Part shown: positions 47,992 through 61,338 of the stretch, piece after piece
How the letters are laid out: every line of letters starts with the position of its first letter
Position numbering within the stretch: position 1 is the stretch's first letter
NCBI GenBank assembly: GCA_038363925.1
Contig: JAQQWL010000015.1
Coordinates: 2,108,001-2,172,000, forward strand
Direction of reading: 5' to 3'
DNA from: Apiospora phragmitis
Taxonomy: Eukaryota > Ascomycota > Sordariomycetes > Amphisphaeriales > Apiosporaceae
Length of the DNA stretch: 64,000 bases
Notes under the pieces: generated by a model
What the model was told of the DNA's origin: nothing
Database searches by the model: none
The model's input: the letters and a program-made list of their open reading frames with translations, nothing else
Position numbers and translations under genes: made by a program

Positions 47992-49114
47992 ACCCAAGTA
48001 TGGAACTGGAACTGTCAGACCTTCCCCCGAGTCCCTCGGTCTATGTTACCGAGCGAGACATCCAAGAGCCGGGATCAGGCCCTGGTCTGCGTCTCCCAGG
48101 CGGGTGGTGGTGAGTGGGTTCGGGCCGCATTCACGACACGACACGACAATACCACATTACAAATCCATGATGCATGCAAATGGTTTAAAGGGCATTGGGC
48201 TCGAGTGGGCAGTGGGCTCTATTGCTTCTGCCGCAGCCTCTGCGCCCAACCATGCAAAAGTTACATACATATTTCCGTCTTTTCACGCTGTTAGAGCTTA
48301 GCCTGGAAGTATTATAGGGTCCACCAGGTGCGCTACTACACGACACTAGACCGTGATTGCTTGCAGCTTACTCTATGTGCGTCGTCCTCCGGCCGTGCTG
48401 TTTGACGTAGCATGGCACAGGGGTAGCATTCCGCAGCCTTCATCTGCATTTTGGGCCCCGGTCCCTGCGTTGACGGGTACGCCAGCACACACGTGCGTGA
48501 TGCAGCATGCGTGGAATATGCAGGCAGAAGGAGCAATGGCATGGCCATCTTGGCGGATCACTAGAAACTTAAGAGTAATAAGTCACATTCCACGAATGGG
48601 GGAACCTTCACAACTTGGGAATGTCACAGATGTAAGTCGAGTGATGGATGATATAATGTTTTGTTCGTTCTGTATCTATCACATCTATCACAAGTCTGGC
48701 TATTTTTTTTCTTAGCTTTCGAGCGACGGGTAGACGATCTGTCTCGAAAAGTGCGGAAATGATGGTGTTGCGGCAACCACTCGTATCGTGGATGATGTGG
48801 CGGCGCGTAGTAGAAGTAGGACTCGTGATGCTGCTGGAAAAGTCTGCCGAATGGCTTTTCGTCGTGGTTGTGACGTGCCCAAATAGTCAGCCGCTAATAA
48901 GACGGGCCATGAAATGCACTAAGCCCCCTTCTTTGGTGTCTGGGTGGTTTTTCGTGATAGGTCATGAGAGGAATGCAAAATCTTGATAATCGTACAAAAA
49001 AAGACGGGCCGTGGCTGCTGCGCATTCGATATGGAGTCTCGGAAAGTTTGTGGACGAGTAAAACAATGCATAAAAGAAAATTCGTAAAGGGTATCTCTCG
49101 AAATTGGTCGACTT

Positions 49115-51105
49115 TTAGATGAATGAGCCCTCACCGGCTCCAAATACACCGACGCTGCCGCGCCAACCGCATCGCTCCGAATCCTTCGAGCTCTGCGAGC
49201 TCTGCGAAGGGTTTCCCCGTGGGTGGTGAAGGGCGGTTCGGGATGGAGGCTGCTGTGTAGCCTCGCTCTCGCTGCTCCCCCGGCTGCCAGGGCCACCTCC
49301 GTTGTTGGGCGAGAGCAATAGGCTGCTGGTACTGCTTAATCGCTTAGTAAACTCGTTGAAGCTGAGCCTCTTCACGCTCGATGTGGAGTGTCGTTTCTCG
49401 TGCCGAGACAGGTGGTCTCGCATCGACGCGCGCTGGTTTTCCATGGCGGCAGTTGCGAGTGGGACGTGCGATTGACTGCCTCCTCGATGCAGTGTAGTCG
49501 GCCTCATCTTCGAATGGGCCGTGTGAGGTCGCAGTATGGAATAGCCACTATCTGGATGGTAACTCTGCGTTGCACGACCACCCTGAGCCATTGAACCGTG
49601 ACGATTAGCAATGAACGCCAAGGCCCGCTGAGCTGACAGGGCAATTGATGACCTGTCCCTTGCGACATCATGGTCAAAGATATCATCGTCACTGAAATCT
49701 TCCTCTTCGTCATCTTCTTCTTCTGTTTCCTCCACAACCTCCTCCTGCTTAACCTTCTCAATCTTAGCTGTATCGTGCTCGCCTTCGTCTTCTTCGAATG
49801 TACTGGCCATTGGGGTGATAGGCGGGTTCAGCTGTCGTTCTTTCTTCCGCCGCTCTTCCGCCTCGCGCATCAATGCATCGAACCTCGCCAGAGAGCTCAG
49901 GTTGTACTCGCCCGAGACCTCTGTTTCGACACCAGGGATGCACCTCAGCTGGAAAGCTCTATCCAAGATAGATTCTCGTGCCGGTGGCGGGGAACTCGAC
50001 GCTTGGCTGCCTGGTGCCTGACCCTGCGAACTCACACTTCCTCGAGCTCGAACAGGCGAGCTCAGTGTTGATGACCGTCCCTGTGCAGAGGTCCAACCCA
50101 GCATGTATTCTGAGGGCAATTCGCCAACAGTAGTGGCTGGTGAGGGCAGGTCAGTTGGCAGCACTGTTGTGTACTGATTGCCATGAATAACATATCCCAT
50201 CCCCATGGCATTCAGAGAGCTCCCGTGCGATGAGATATCGCTCCTACGCGAGCGTAAGCTGGGCGTCTCGGAGAACGTATGCGGGCGTTCGCGGCCAGAC
50301 CGGTGGTGCGGCATAGTAGGACGCACAGGTTCGTCACCACCACTGCCCGGGCGATATTGTTCTCCGTCTCGGCGGGGTGAGAAAGGGTTGGAGAATGTCG
50401 GCGACGCAGGCGTGATGGGGCTCATTGGGTAGGCGTCGGGGACGCCCGGTTGGATAAGCGAGGAAATGTAGCGTGCCCAGTCCTGCAGAGCGTACCCGCC
50501 TTCTTCGCTGGGTCGAAACCATAACGTTGTCGGGCCCGACTCTTTTTCCCTTGTCAAGCCGGCAGTTCGACTCGAGCGCCGCTTTCGGAGTTTGTCTGTG
50601 GTTGGATCTGGTTTTATCTGCATTACCATTGTGGGCAAGGCCGGCCCTTGTTTTCGATGTGCCACCATTTGGACCTGACAATCCGCAATGGAGGCTATTG
50701 AGTATTGTTGTGACGGTTCCCAATCATCCTATAGAAGCAGTACGGTTAGATGATCCAGCTAGGTGAACATGGGTTGCGGCGCAGTGGTTATTACCTTGGA
50801 CTTATACAACGAGAGGTAGATAGAATCAGGCGATATCCTCGGCGGAATCTTGATGTTCTTCTCCCTCGAATCTTTGATCCGAGTAGCGGAGAGCACCTGA
50901 GATAGACTGAGGTTATTCGGTGCTTGGTTCGCATCCGCATTGCCCTCCCTTTGTGGAGAGCCCACCACCACGTATCGGGACTACACCACTGTTAATACCA
51001 AGATCGTACAGAAAGACAACAACTTTCGCAGTGAAGTAATACCTTCCAAAGGGCTCGCCCCAGGATGTTGCCCCGATCAGGGGGGATAAGTAGGGTGCCT
51101 TCCAT
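49115..51105 (-). CDS. PH-domain-containing protein (fungal, function unknown)
   Basis: Exons 51105-51043 (MEGTLLIPPDRGNILGRALW), 50980-50795 and 50728-49115 join in phase 0 twice, giving 620 residues. Introns are 62 and 66 nt. The first ~150 residues fit a pleckstrin-homology fold: strand 1-2 with RYVVVG, strand DSIYLSLYKSKDDWEP, LWFRPSEEGG, then a C-terminal helix with the typical Trp (YALQDWARYISSLI). The rest is low-complexity Ser/Pro-rich sequence, with one charged segment (ARFDALMREAEERRKKERQ), a strongly acidic Glu/Asp tract (coded near 49670-49745) and a basic, Ser-rich C-terminus. PH domains bind phosphoinositides or proteins; here only membrane association can be suggested. It is probably a filamentous-fungus-specific protein. 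No frame break is visible. Confidence 0.85.
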
Positions 51106-54100
51106 CCTCGGAACGCGGTAGTGCGTTCAGTTGACAGCAGGTAGTTTTGGTTCGCAATGCTCGACCGAAGTCGCTTGCGGCCCCGGCGACTATAGTCGAG
51201 AAGACGGGTGGTGGTGTATTATGAATTAAGATACATATTCGTCAAACAGATAGAAAAAAGAACGGCCCTCGTCTCTGTTCTCTCCTCTTATTGGTGGTGC
51301 TGGTTGTGTAAGAGAAAAGAAAGAAAACAAGAGAAGACGAGGCTCCCGTCTGGGTCAAAACCAAAAAGAGACAATTACGAAAGAATGGATCCCAGGGCCA
51401 GGCCGATGAACGTCTTTGAGGACATGTAACAATGGGGAAGGGGAGGAAAAGATGCTGTATGTATCTGGCACCGGATGAATCATGAGGAGAAGGTCTTCGG
51501 ACGCTCGAGGGTACATTTGGAAGTCAGGCAAAACCCCTGGTATGGTGCTAAAAGTAGGCATACAAGTACACGCCCGCAGCAACAGAGGTCTTGAAGGGTT
51601 TAGACCCCAAAGGAGATTAATAACGGATCGCACGGGCAGTACACTCCCCCTCGGTGTATGGTGTGGTGTGGGAATTCTCTGGCGAGCAAGCATATGGAGG
51701 GGGGTGGAGGGAGCGGGACAGCAGAAAAGATATAGCAGTCGTGCTATGTACATCACGTTTAACCAAAAAAGAATTAAAGCTGCAGTAAGGTGGTATTTCA
51801 GTCGGGTTCATCTGTTTCCAAAGAAGGTTCCATAGGACGGGATGCCTTGCCCAGCCAATGCAGTGTACCTACAGTACCTCGAGGAGGGGACCAATACCAG
51901 TCAGCACGGGGACCAGGACAGGAACTAGGTTACTAGCCAGGACCCAACAGCAATTGAGACTTTTCACAGCTGACTTCCTTCGCCGCCTTCTAGACAAGTG
52001 ACCCAAGTTCCAATCATGCCAGCCCGCCCTGGATTGGTAAGTTAACTGTGGGAAACCAGGGACTGGACCCCGGCCGACAAAGCCGGGCTTCGCACTAACG
52101 CAGTATTGGTGGTGTACTTTAGTTTGCGTGTATGCACGATGCAATGCATCCATGTTGAATGGAATGTGGTTGGTCTATGTAACTGTGGACGCGCTCAGAT
52201 GGGGCCGAGGATCTGCTGTGGATAAGGATGAGGTGAGGTACTGTATCCGTACCTACTAATCTCTTTCTCTTTTCTTCTCTGCTAGTCCGCCTTCGAATTG
52301 ATAGCATGTCTGCAAATCATCCAACACATTGCCCAAGGCATTAGTGACAGCTGGAGTTCATCAATATCGATATTCCGTACAGAGTATAGTTTATCACACC
52401 TCCAATGCTACGTAGCATAAGCATAGTTAGGTGATCAATAGCCAAGAGTACAGGCCGAATTGGTCCCTCAAGCTTGTCTCGGTGTGGTTAATACCCGGCT
52501 TCGTTGAATGACCGCCGTACGGAGGAGCATGCGCATGGGTTTCTAGGGCGCATCGACCAAGTACATTGAATTCTTACCGGAGCCCGGCCCACCAGAACCT
52601 CTGCTAATGTGGGCAGGCCTGTAATAGGGGACCAAACACGACTGGAGGAAGGATATTGGATTGCTCCATCGAAGGCTTTTGTCCCTGTGTGTTGTGCCTG
52701 GTACCTTACTGCTGCATCTCTTCCACTAACCTACGTACTTACTTACTTATGTACCCATCATGTGCATTGCACATCGCCTGGAAAAGGGGGTTCTTTGTTT
52801 AGGTTCCATTCCGGGGCGAGAGGGCAAAACAGACAGCAACAACTGACAGCCTAACGTATTTGCGTTCCAGCAACGTTCGTGGGTTGCGCCACGCGATAAG
52901 GTTACTGGATAAGGTACAATTTTCGAGCACATGGCGGTAGCGGTGGACATGATCTAATAATCTATGTAATAACCTAGACTTGTCACTTGTCGTTTGTGTC
53001 CGTCTAGCTGGCCCGGCTTCATGTGCAACAGGTTCAACGGACGCCGATAAGCGGAACGCCTTTTTGCCACAGCAACACCACCCATCAGCTCCAACAGTGG
53101 TAGTAGCCAAGCGACGAAATCTGAAAAGGGGAAGAGAATGAGTTGGTGCTGCTAGCTTGGGCCGTTTTTTTCATTCTAGCGCCATTGGGGAGCTCCAGAA
53201 TCCAGATAGCTGAATCTCCGGATCGAAGCTGGCAAGGAAGGGGAAAAAATGACAAGACTCTTGGGCTGAGGTCGAATGGAAGACATGGAAATCAAGTGCC
53301 CCAACAAAGAGAACAGGAATGATGGGCTAGGCTTACGACGAACGAACGTCCACCGCCTTTTCACCCTTTTTATTTCTTTTCCTTTTGTGTCACCACCGCG
53401 TGCGTGGCATGATGAAATTCGGGCGATAATCGAATAATCTCCAAGGCCATCCTGTCCTGGGTCTTTGACTCCTGGCGACCTACATAGTACTGTAGCCAAG
53501 CTGCTCTGCTCTGTTACCTGAAAGCTCCAGCCGCAGCTGGATTTAATACTGGGTGTCAAATCACTGGGACGCCGTTGACTGACGTACAGGCTCCCGATGT
53601 CCAGCCGTATTTTCTTCTTTCATCATCGTCCAAGTCGACATGCAAGTGGAGCTTGCCTGTCTCACCTACCTATGGTGATAGACGTCCGCAGCTCTGTCCG
53701 CAAGTCCGGCCCCGTCCACGATGGAAGGGACACAATGGGATTAGCAAGCGGGCCTATACGGAGCACAGCCGTTGATATACTCTGCCTACGTATGTTGACC
53801 TCTTCTTGTTCTTCTACGGTTTCTTCCTAGCCATCCTGGTCCCCCTGGGCAGTGGGCAGTTAATGAAGTCAGCGGGGCCGAAAGCCCGGGGTTGCAAGCA
53901 ACAAAGTTGAGTTCCAGCAATTTCGGGTCTGGGTGGACTAGCGCTGCAAGGAGCTACAGTGCTTGCTTTTGCTACTACATACCTCAGTCAAGGACCCAGG
54001 ACTCTGTTCTGCATCGCAAACATGCAAGCAGAACACGCGCGCATCTAAACGTCTAATCGAGAATTGCGTGTGAGACCTGTTCTGGACTCTGGAGATAGGG

Positions 54101-57100
54101 TGATGATACTGATGATTTTTCTGGTGTATGGGGTGAGATACTGTCAGTAGCCGAGCACTGACACGCACAGCATGCTGGTCTTAGTAATCCCCAGATTCAT
54201 GAGCAAGCCACGACTCCACCGAAGCTCCCTGGAATGTGATGTTGCGCACAGCGAAAAAAGAAAAGAAAAGCAACAGCGCTCAAAGCGATCATCTGATCTT
54301 TTGGCACTGTTTTGGAGATAGCCGACGTGGTCGATCTCAGCAAGGTTCCAAGGGTTTCACCTCGTCAAGGACGGGAGCATCGAATTTCCTCTTTTTACTA
54401 TGGTTGTTAGAGTCTTCCTTCAAACAGTACGTGTATGGTATCAATTATGAGTTGATGAATATCGCAACTTGGGTACGGAGTAGGTTATATCCAGAATTCC
54501 CGTGCCAGAAAACACACGAGTTTGAATTCGGGCTCGTGCCTGGGTACACCAGAGGCACAGACGGAGGAATAGATACCGTTCTTGGCGCAAAAACTCCTTA
54601 CGTCAGATGCTAATTTCAATGCTACGTCGTTTCTCACCTTAAATTCCCACGAGGGCGGGCGCTGAAACATTTTGCCATGTCAGCATCAAACATGCGCCAA
54701 GTCACGTTGGTTGTCTGACATGCGGCGCGCAGAGGCGGCGGCAGTCCAGACCATCACACATCTTTAGCCATGCTCAGCTGTTTGCTATCGGGCAAGGGGC
54801 GCCGCGTGCTACGGCGTAGCTTGAGACGTGCGGCTGAGGCGAGTTGGATCTTCAACAACATGTCTGATGCATTCCCATTCTCGGGCCCAACTGCAGCAGA
54901 CGGCTATGCGGCTATGCACTCTCCAAAAGAGGTGACTTGAGGTATGCGCATTTGGCAGTACGCAAACAAAACATCCCATGTCAATTCATCTCACTCGCGG
55001 GAAGGACCTGAAACACCAACAACACGAAAAGCCACCTTGCTGGCCGGCTCCTTCTCGTTATTTGTAAAATTGTTGGACAAACATGCCGTGAAGGAAGAGG
55101 GCGGACCCCAAATCAATTCGGTAGCGAAGTCCGATACTGCATGCATAAGCTTGTCCATGCCGATGCGAGCCAATCATCGAGTGAAATCAAGAAATCCCCC
55201 CCCGTTCTGCATAGCTGCCCCTGATCACCACCATCGATGCCCAGAAACAGTCACTCTCGGTTACTGTTTGCTGATGGGTTGGACCTCGGAATCACTCATG
55301 CGTACATTTCGTTCCTATATTATAGTGCTTATCACTTTTGTGCGTGTATACCTGCCATATACTATCTTCGGAGAATATGACATCTGACGAGCTTGTTCGT
55401 GATTCCAATGCAGAGCCTCTCCAGTGTCCACAAATGTGAGGCGCATCAACGCCCCTGCATGAAAAGCATACCAGTCTTCAGTTCGACTAATACCTAATGC
55501 ACCTTGCACCTTAGCGACTCCCCCTTGGCATTCTGTTTCGGTCGAGAACATCGGATCCAACGCTCCAGAAGGCCTACATATTCAGACACGCATACCACGT
55601 TACTTGGGAGCGTCAATTGCCTCGTGAAATGAACGGTGATACTGTATATACCAGGACAGTGGTTTGCCCTGGACGGGTAAGCCGAACCCGCCAATGGCTG
55701 AAACTTGAACAGATGCACACTCAGCACGTTGTACATAGCTCGGGCTTCGGTGCTGGGTTGACCTCAATTTCTTCTTCCCTATATCACATCTATGCCTGTC
55801 GATATTTCCAGTACTGTGGGACTCGCTTTGATTGATTTCCGTACGGGTCTGCGGGTTGGGTCATAATCGGAGCAGAAATTCCATTATCGGGATGGCGAGT
55901 TCCCACATTGATATGATTTCATCTTCTCGGAGCTCGCTCTGCCTCAGGTCCTGCCGCTCCAAGAAGTCTCGGCTCCCGACCCTCTTTTCTGCCGAGCCGC
56001 AGCTATCTTGCGCAACCGAGTGTGACTGATGGACTGCATGAATTGCCACTCGGCCGACAGTCGCTACGACAGCCGCGCGAGAAATGTAGAGGAAAGAGGA
56101 AAAGAAACCTGATATGTGCATGTACTCGCTGCACCCACCCTTCCGTTTGCACCCATTGCACCACCATCTTACAGTATCAGAAAGAGCTTCCCCTCTCCAT
56201 GCTTGGGAGCTTTGGGGTAGTTGGCTGTCGATCGTTGTGCCACTAGGTCCATGCATGCACGTGCTTGCGGCGTGCGACCCCGAGATGTCTTTAGTAAGAT
56301 CAGGACAAGCGCCTACCACGATTCATCGACAGCCGCTGGGAAAGGGCCCGGCTGGAGAAACATGCAAACACACCCAGACAGACACTTTAGGGGTGCGGCA
56401 CACAACACGACAACAACAACAATAACAGCATAACACAAAGCCATCGCGGTACAGATTCCATCGCGAGACGCAAACGGCCTCATCGACTCTTCGATGCCCT
56501 CTTGCGCGCCTCCATGGAATATCCCGGTATCGAACCTCCATAGCAAGATGAGCCTCTCCACTTCACCGGGCGGGCCAGTTCCGTTTTAATATTTTTCCTA
56601 GTCTTTTCCTTTCACGCCAATTCTTACCCGCCCCTCCGTTGAAGACATGTCATTTTTCTTAGCGAGATAGCAGCAGCAGCAGCTCCCCTCTCTCGGCATC
56701 ATGCATTTCCGTCCCATCTTCAGACCCAAGTCGATATCTCATGTCGGTGGGGTGTTGTGGTCTTTCGTTACATCCTGGACGGACTGCCGGCCCAATCTCT
56801 CGGCCGGGCGGTCAGACTGCCTATCTGGGCAGCTGAGTTGATCTGTGGTGGGAAAATCGTGAACTCTCTCCGAGGAGTTGCCAATCCGCCTGTTACATCT
56901 GCTCTTGATCGGCCGGTCTTGATTCTTGTCCCTGGTTGATCTCTGCCAGCTAAGTAGACACCCTGCCCTGCCTCCTTGGAGATGCGAGCCGCCCAGGGTG
57001 TCGTAGATCCTGCAATGCTCTATTCACACAGGGCTCGACTAGTCGGCCCCTCTCGCCAGTAAGGACCACGTCGTATCATACAAGTATGCGCTCGACTATT

Positions 57101-60100
57101 CACGCCGGCGCACTCGCCCAGAGCTATTGGTTAGTTTGGACACCGGTGGCTTGGATCTACAGGGTTCAGCTCTCTCAGCTTTCGCAGCCAGAAGCGGTCA
57201 AGCCCTTTGATCTGAGCAGACCGTCGAAAAGGCTCCTCGCTTCCTTTCAAGGCTTCAGCTTCAACATTGGCAACCTGGTCGTATCACGGGAAAGCTCCAA
57301 CCAAGGTGGTATTCGTGTGAGTGAGATATGCTTCGATACTACCCCACATAGCTAGATGATCGCCACATGCGTGCGTTCATCTCTGCGGAGGTTACAGCAG
57401 ACGGGTCAGGACTCAGGAAGCCGGCTACTCGATTGGCTGCATCTTGTCTATGACGACGACGGGTTTCGCACTTGGAGCCACCATCAGGAAGGATTATGTC
57501 CATTCATTATGCATGGCTATCGGCGGCTGCATGTCGATTCTGGCAATCTGATCGTGTTCGGCATCAGCCGTCCGTGCCCACGATGCTCGGAAGCGGAGAT
57601 AGGTCCGTTTATGCGAAAGACCCTCCCCGCCGGATTCAGCATGTACCTGAAATGTCGTCCACTTACATGCAGGACGTGGGTTGATATGCATGTTCGACGA
57701 GGGATGCCGCGATGCCCCCCGCGATGCCAACTTGCCAGCACTGCTATCTTCTAGTCTTGCTCAGTGCGAGGAAGGGTCAGTGCTGAGTGCGGCTTCATCT
57801 GCAAACTTGCAAGGACGGTGGGTAAAGCGCGTCTCCAGTGCGGTGGCCTAGGAAGATAGATCTGCCCGACGGTGTTTGGATCTACCTCTGTATGAAGGCA
57901 AGCGGGAAACCTCGTGTTGTCGCGACTCATGCTGAATGGGCTCCGCAGCCGCCAGAAGAGGAGCTTCCTTCCCAAGGCTTACAGTACGCCAGTGTCTAGC
58001 TAGTTCACTGCCTCGGCACCTGTCTTCGGGAACAGCAGTTGGCCTCATATGTATACATATACAATGGATACGACTCGTCCTTGTCTGTCAACTAAACCGC
58101 CTCTATGGCTTAACATAGCGTCGAATGGGGCGACTGGCTCCTCAAGTGCTAGCTTAGTTGCTCTACTACTATACGATACAGGCAGTTTTCGTGGGGGAAT
58201 ATGGACGCGCACCGGTCCATCAGGAAGCTGCATACTGCAGGCTGAAGCACGTAAATAGCTGCGGAACTGGCGGGGCTAAGTGAACTTGCATTGCCTGATC
58301 ATGAAGATACAGTAAATTACCTCAGTCTCCTGACAGATTTGGCTATTGAGGCGTAAGTAGCGTTGAGGATGCTAGCGAAGCAACTCACCGTACCTGAGAG
58401 TTCATGCCATGCTCATGGGAGATTGCATACTATAGCTGAGTATGCGCAATCCCCAAGGCATTGGTTGCATGTGCTAAGGCTTTGTGCATTTGCATGTGGA
58501 TGGAGAGAGCTCTACGTACCAGTCACTGCCTCGGAAAATATTCGATGGCCTGAGTCTCCTTACTTCCCTCGAATCCCGTGCTTATGTATCATGCCGGTGA
58601 TTCCGTCATATACGATGTGCCTATTATAGTAGTATGGAGCGGTCACTGGGCATGGTGTTGAATCTTGACCAAGCCCTGCAGAGCGCCCCCTTGCGTTTGG
58701 TCATCATCATTGATCAAGTGGTTACTCAGCATTCGCCAAAATCAGCCTAGTAGAGGAGGCAGAGGCTGCCTTGTTGAATCAGGCATGTACTACAACTACA
58801 TTTATTTGACTCGAACAAGGCAACGGGCATGCTAAAGGGGTCCGCGAGGCTCTATGTAAGGCGTAGGTGCGGGCGCCATGGCGGAGCTGTTATGACTTAC
58901 ACACAAACATACACACACCCGGCGGCGTGGCCATAAAGTAAGGCTCGATGTACAGTACGTCGGAGCTTCCACTTATGGCTGGAGTTATTAGTAATTCTTC
59001 GTCTTGTCTAGCTTGTGTGTGTGTGTGTGTGTATGCTTGTCAAGCATGGCGCCTTTCAGCGACAATCATCAGGACCGTTCGAGTCAGTCAGTTAGCTTTT
59101 AGCCCGAGTCTCTACGGACCTGGGTCCGACGGCGGGTAGATGGTCCGTCGATATGACGGCTGGTTACCCCGGCGCTATGGGAACCGTACCACTATTCTTA
59201 AACGATTATCCAAATAGACTTTAGCCGATCGATGGTTCCGGGTACTCGGGGGGGATAGTACGGACGAGACAGCAGAGGATTGCTGGTTTTGGTACTTCTT
59301 TCCGGCGGGATCGCGATGGCGAGTCAACATGGACTGAGAACTGCTTTTTTGCATGATAATTCTGGGCAGGTGGCATGAGAAGAAAATGACGAGATCAAGG
59401 GACACTCTCGTGATAATACAGTTGCGTCGGTCTGGATGGGGCGGTATAATCGTATCATGAGAAACATTTTTCGTATGGGTAGGTCTAGGTCTGGGGTGAT
59501 TAACGATTGCAAGCTGTTAGTTGGAGAGAGATCTTGAAGATCTTGCCCCTATCACCCTAGGCGCCGTACGCCGGTGCATGCGTTAGTTGGCTCGGCTTGC
59601 CTTCCCCGGGCCCCCACCCCCGACCTCCGGGAGCTGAACCAGCCCTACTGACCGCGCGCTGGCCCCCACGACATAACGTCAGTCTGGGGCTCTACAGAGC
59701 AAGAATGAAGAGATACCGAATAACGCCGGCCAGTCTGGGTATGCATGTATGTACCCAGAGTCCGTCCGGGCTGATGGTAATGGATTGCTTTACCTAGAAC
59801 AAACCGCCTCCCAAAGTTGCTCATCGGCGCGAGTAGTCGACGGGGAGAACGAATCCACGGGCATGAAAAGAGAGGGAAGAAGGAATATCCAAGGAAGAAA
59901 CCCCCATCACCCGCTAACAAAGTGTAAAGCAAGCCAGCCTCGTACCACGCTACTGGTAGAGTTTCGTTCTAGCGAGGTAGCTCGGCAGCAACATGCAGCT
60001 CGGGCTGAGTAGAGCTGTGCAGGTTGGCGGGTGCGCGGCCTCAACCCACCAGAGATTAACCATAATGATAAAACATGTAAGAAAACTCTCCAGACATATG

Positions 60101-61338
60101 CTCAAGGGTAGGTAATAAGCTTGTTGTATCGTCGGGAGAGGGCCACGAGCTCATCAGCGGCTTCCCCGAGGGCATGACGAGGGAGACAATATAGAGTTTC
60201 GACCGGCCCCCCTTCCTGATCGTCACTACCCGGCGCTACTGCATCTACTACCGTCGTTGACACGTTGGATGGTGGTGTGTAGCGGCCTGGTAAACCCGGA
60301 GCTGCCATTGGGGCCTGGTGATTATTTTATCTTACTTTTCTAGAGCAAGGCACACACGGGCTTCCATCAGGGACTACAACATGGCAGTCGTGCTATCCAA
60401 AGTCCAGACGGCCAGTTGTTTCTACCCATCCTTCTAGAGCGAAACTCTGCAAACCGGGCTCTCCGAACGAACTAGAAATATCCCGCGGGTAAAGGGAACA
60501 TGATCAAAAGAGAGGGCCGGCTGGAGAAGAGGTACTGTATGATGATAGCTGGAGATAGCTTCAGTGCCTATCAAGCGCTGGCGGTCTTTCGGGTTGACTC
60601 TTTCCTAGCTGTTCCACTTCCTCCGGGGAATTATGCGCTCGAATCGGATGTACGACTCCCATGATATCGCTCAGGTTGACGAAACTGTACTCACAGATTG
60701 GTAAAGTACAGGCTAGCTAGCCATCATGCTAACCGGCCTACGAACAAGGCAAGAATAGTTCGATATCGCTCGCAAAGGCTGTGCGTAATGCAACGTAACA
60801 TAGTGAAAGGGGAATCCTAGCTATCCTACATTGGATTAGGTACTTGAGAATAGAGACAAACCAAAGGAGCGGCGGTTTATGAGAAGAATGACTCTAAACA
60901 CTACGCCAAATGCAACTATACGCTGGGCTAGACAGGACAAACAAAGTGATTTCGTCGTTGGAGAGATAAGTCGTGTTTGCACGCATGTCGTGCATTCATC
61001 ACTTGTCATAGGGGAGGGAGAATGGGACTGATGTCGTTTCCGTGGCGGAACCCTGAGCACATAGAAACACTCAGATAGGTAGTAGATATGGAAGATAGTA
61101 TGAATACTCAAGTCTGATTAATACTGAAGGGTGCCTAAGTCAAGAGCAACGAACGAGGCGCAGGTATACAAGATTGTAGAGCTCGACTATAAGGATGGCA
61201 TGTAAATACTTAGGCGACATGAAAGGAACCCCCTCTGATACCCAAGTCCCGTCAATGCAATCGTAATTGGAAAAAGTCAAGTCAACCGATCAGTTTGCTC
61301 CTTCTCTCCCCCCTTTCCCCCCTTTCCCTCCCTCTCAC
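51106..61338. other. 10.2-kb gene-poor region
   Basis: The longest stretch without a recognised gene. Many 60-150 codon frames occur on both strands, but none shows a known domain, signal peptide or clean splice pattern. A TG repeat lies at 59014-59033. A 68-codon minus-strand frame at 60102-60308 begins with a plausible start but stops quickly. Given the frame breaks elsewhere, broken genes could be hidden here. No tRNA was found by eye. Confidence 0.5.
59014..59033. repeat. (TG)n microsatellite
   Basis: About ten tandem TG units in intergenic sequence. Confidence 0.9.

Larger units (their letters stand above)
45160..49114. other. 4-kb intergenic region between convergent genes
   Basis: 3' flanks of CSE1 and the PH-domain gene. 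Contents are an AATAAA close to CSE1, a TCTG repeat, a TC repeat, a possible orphan first exon at 46629-46651 and GGTA-type repeats at 46971-46994. No confident gene. Confidence 0.5.

Noticed and set aside
60102..60308. 68-codon minus-strand frame starting MAAPGLPGRYTPP
   Set aside because: The composition looks protein-like and the start is plausible, but it ends quickly with no continuing exon that I can support.
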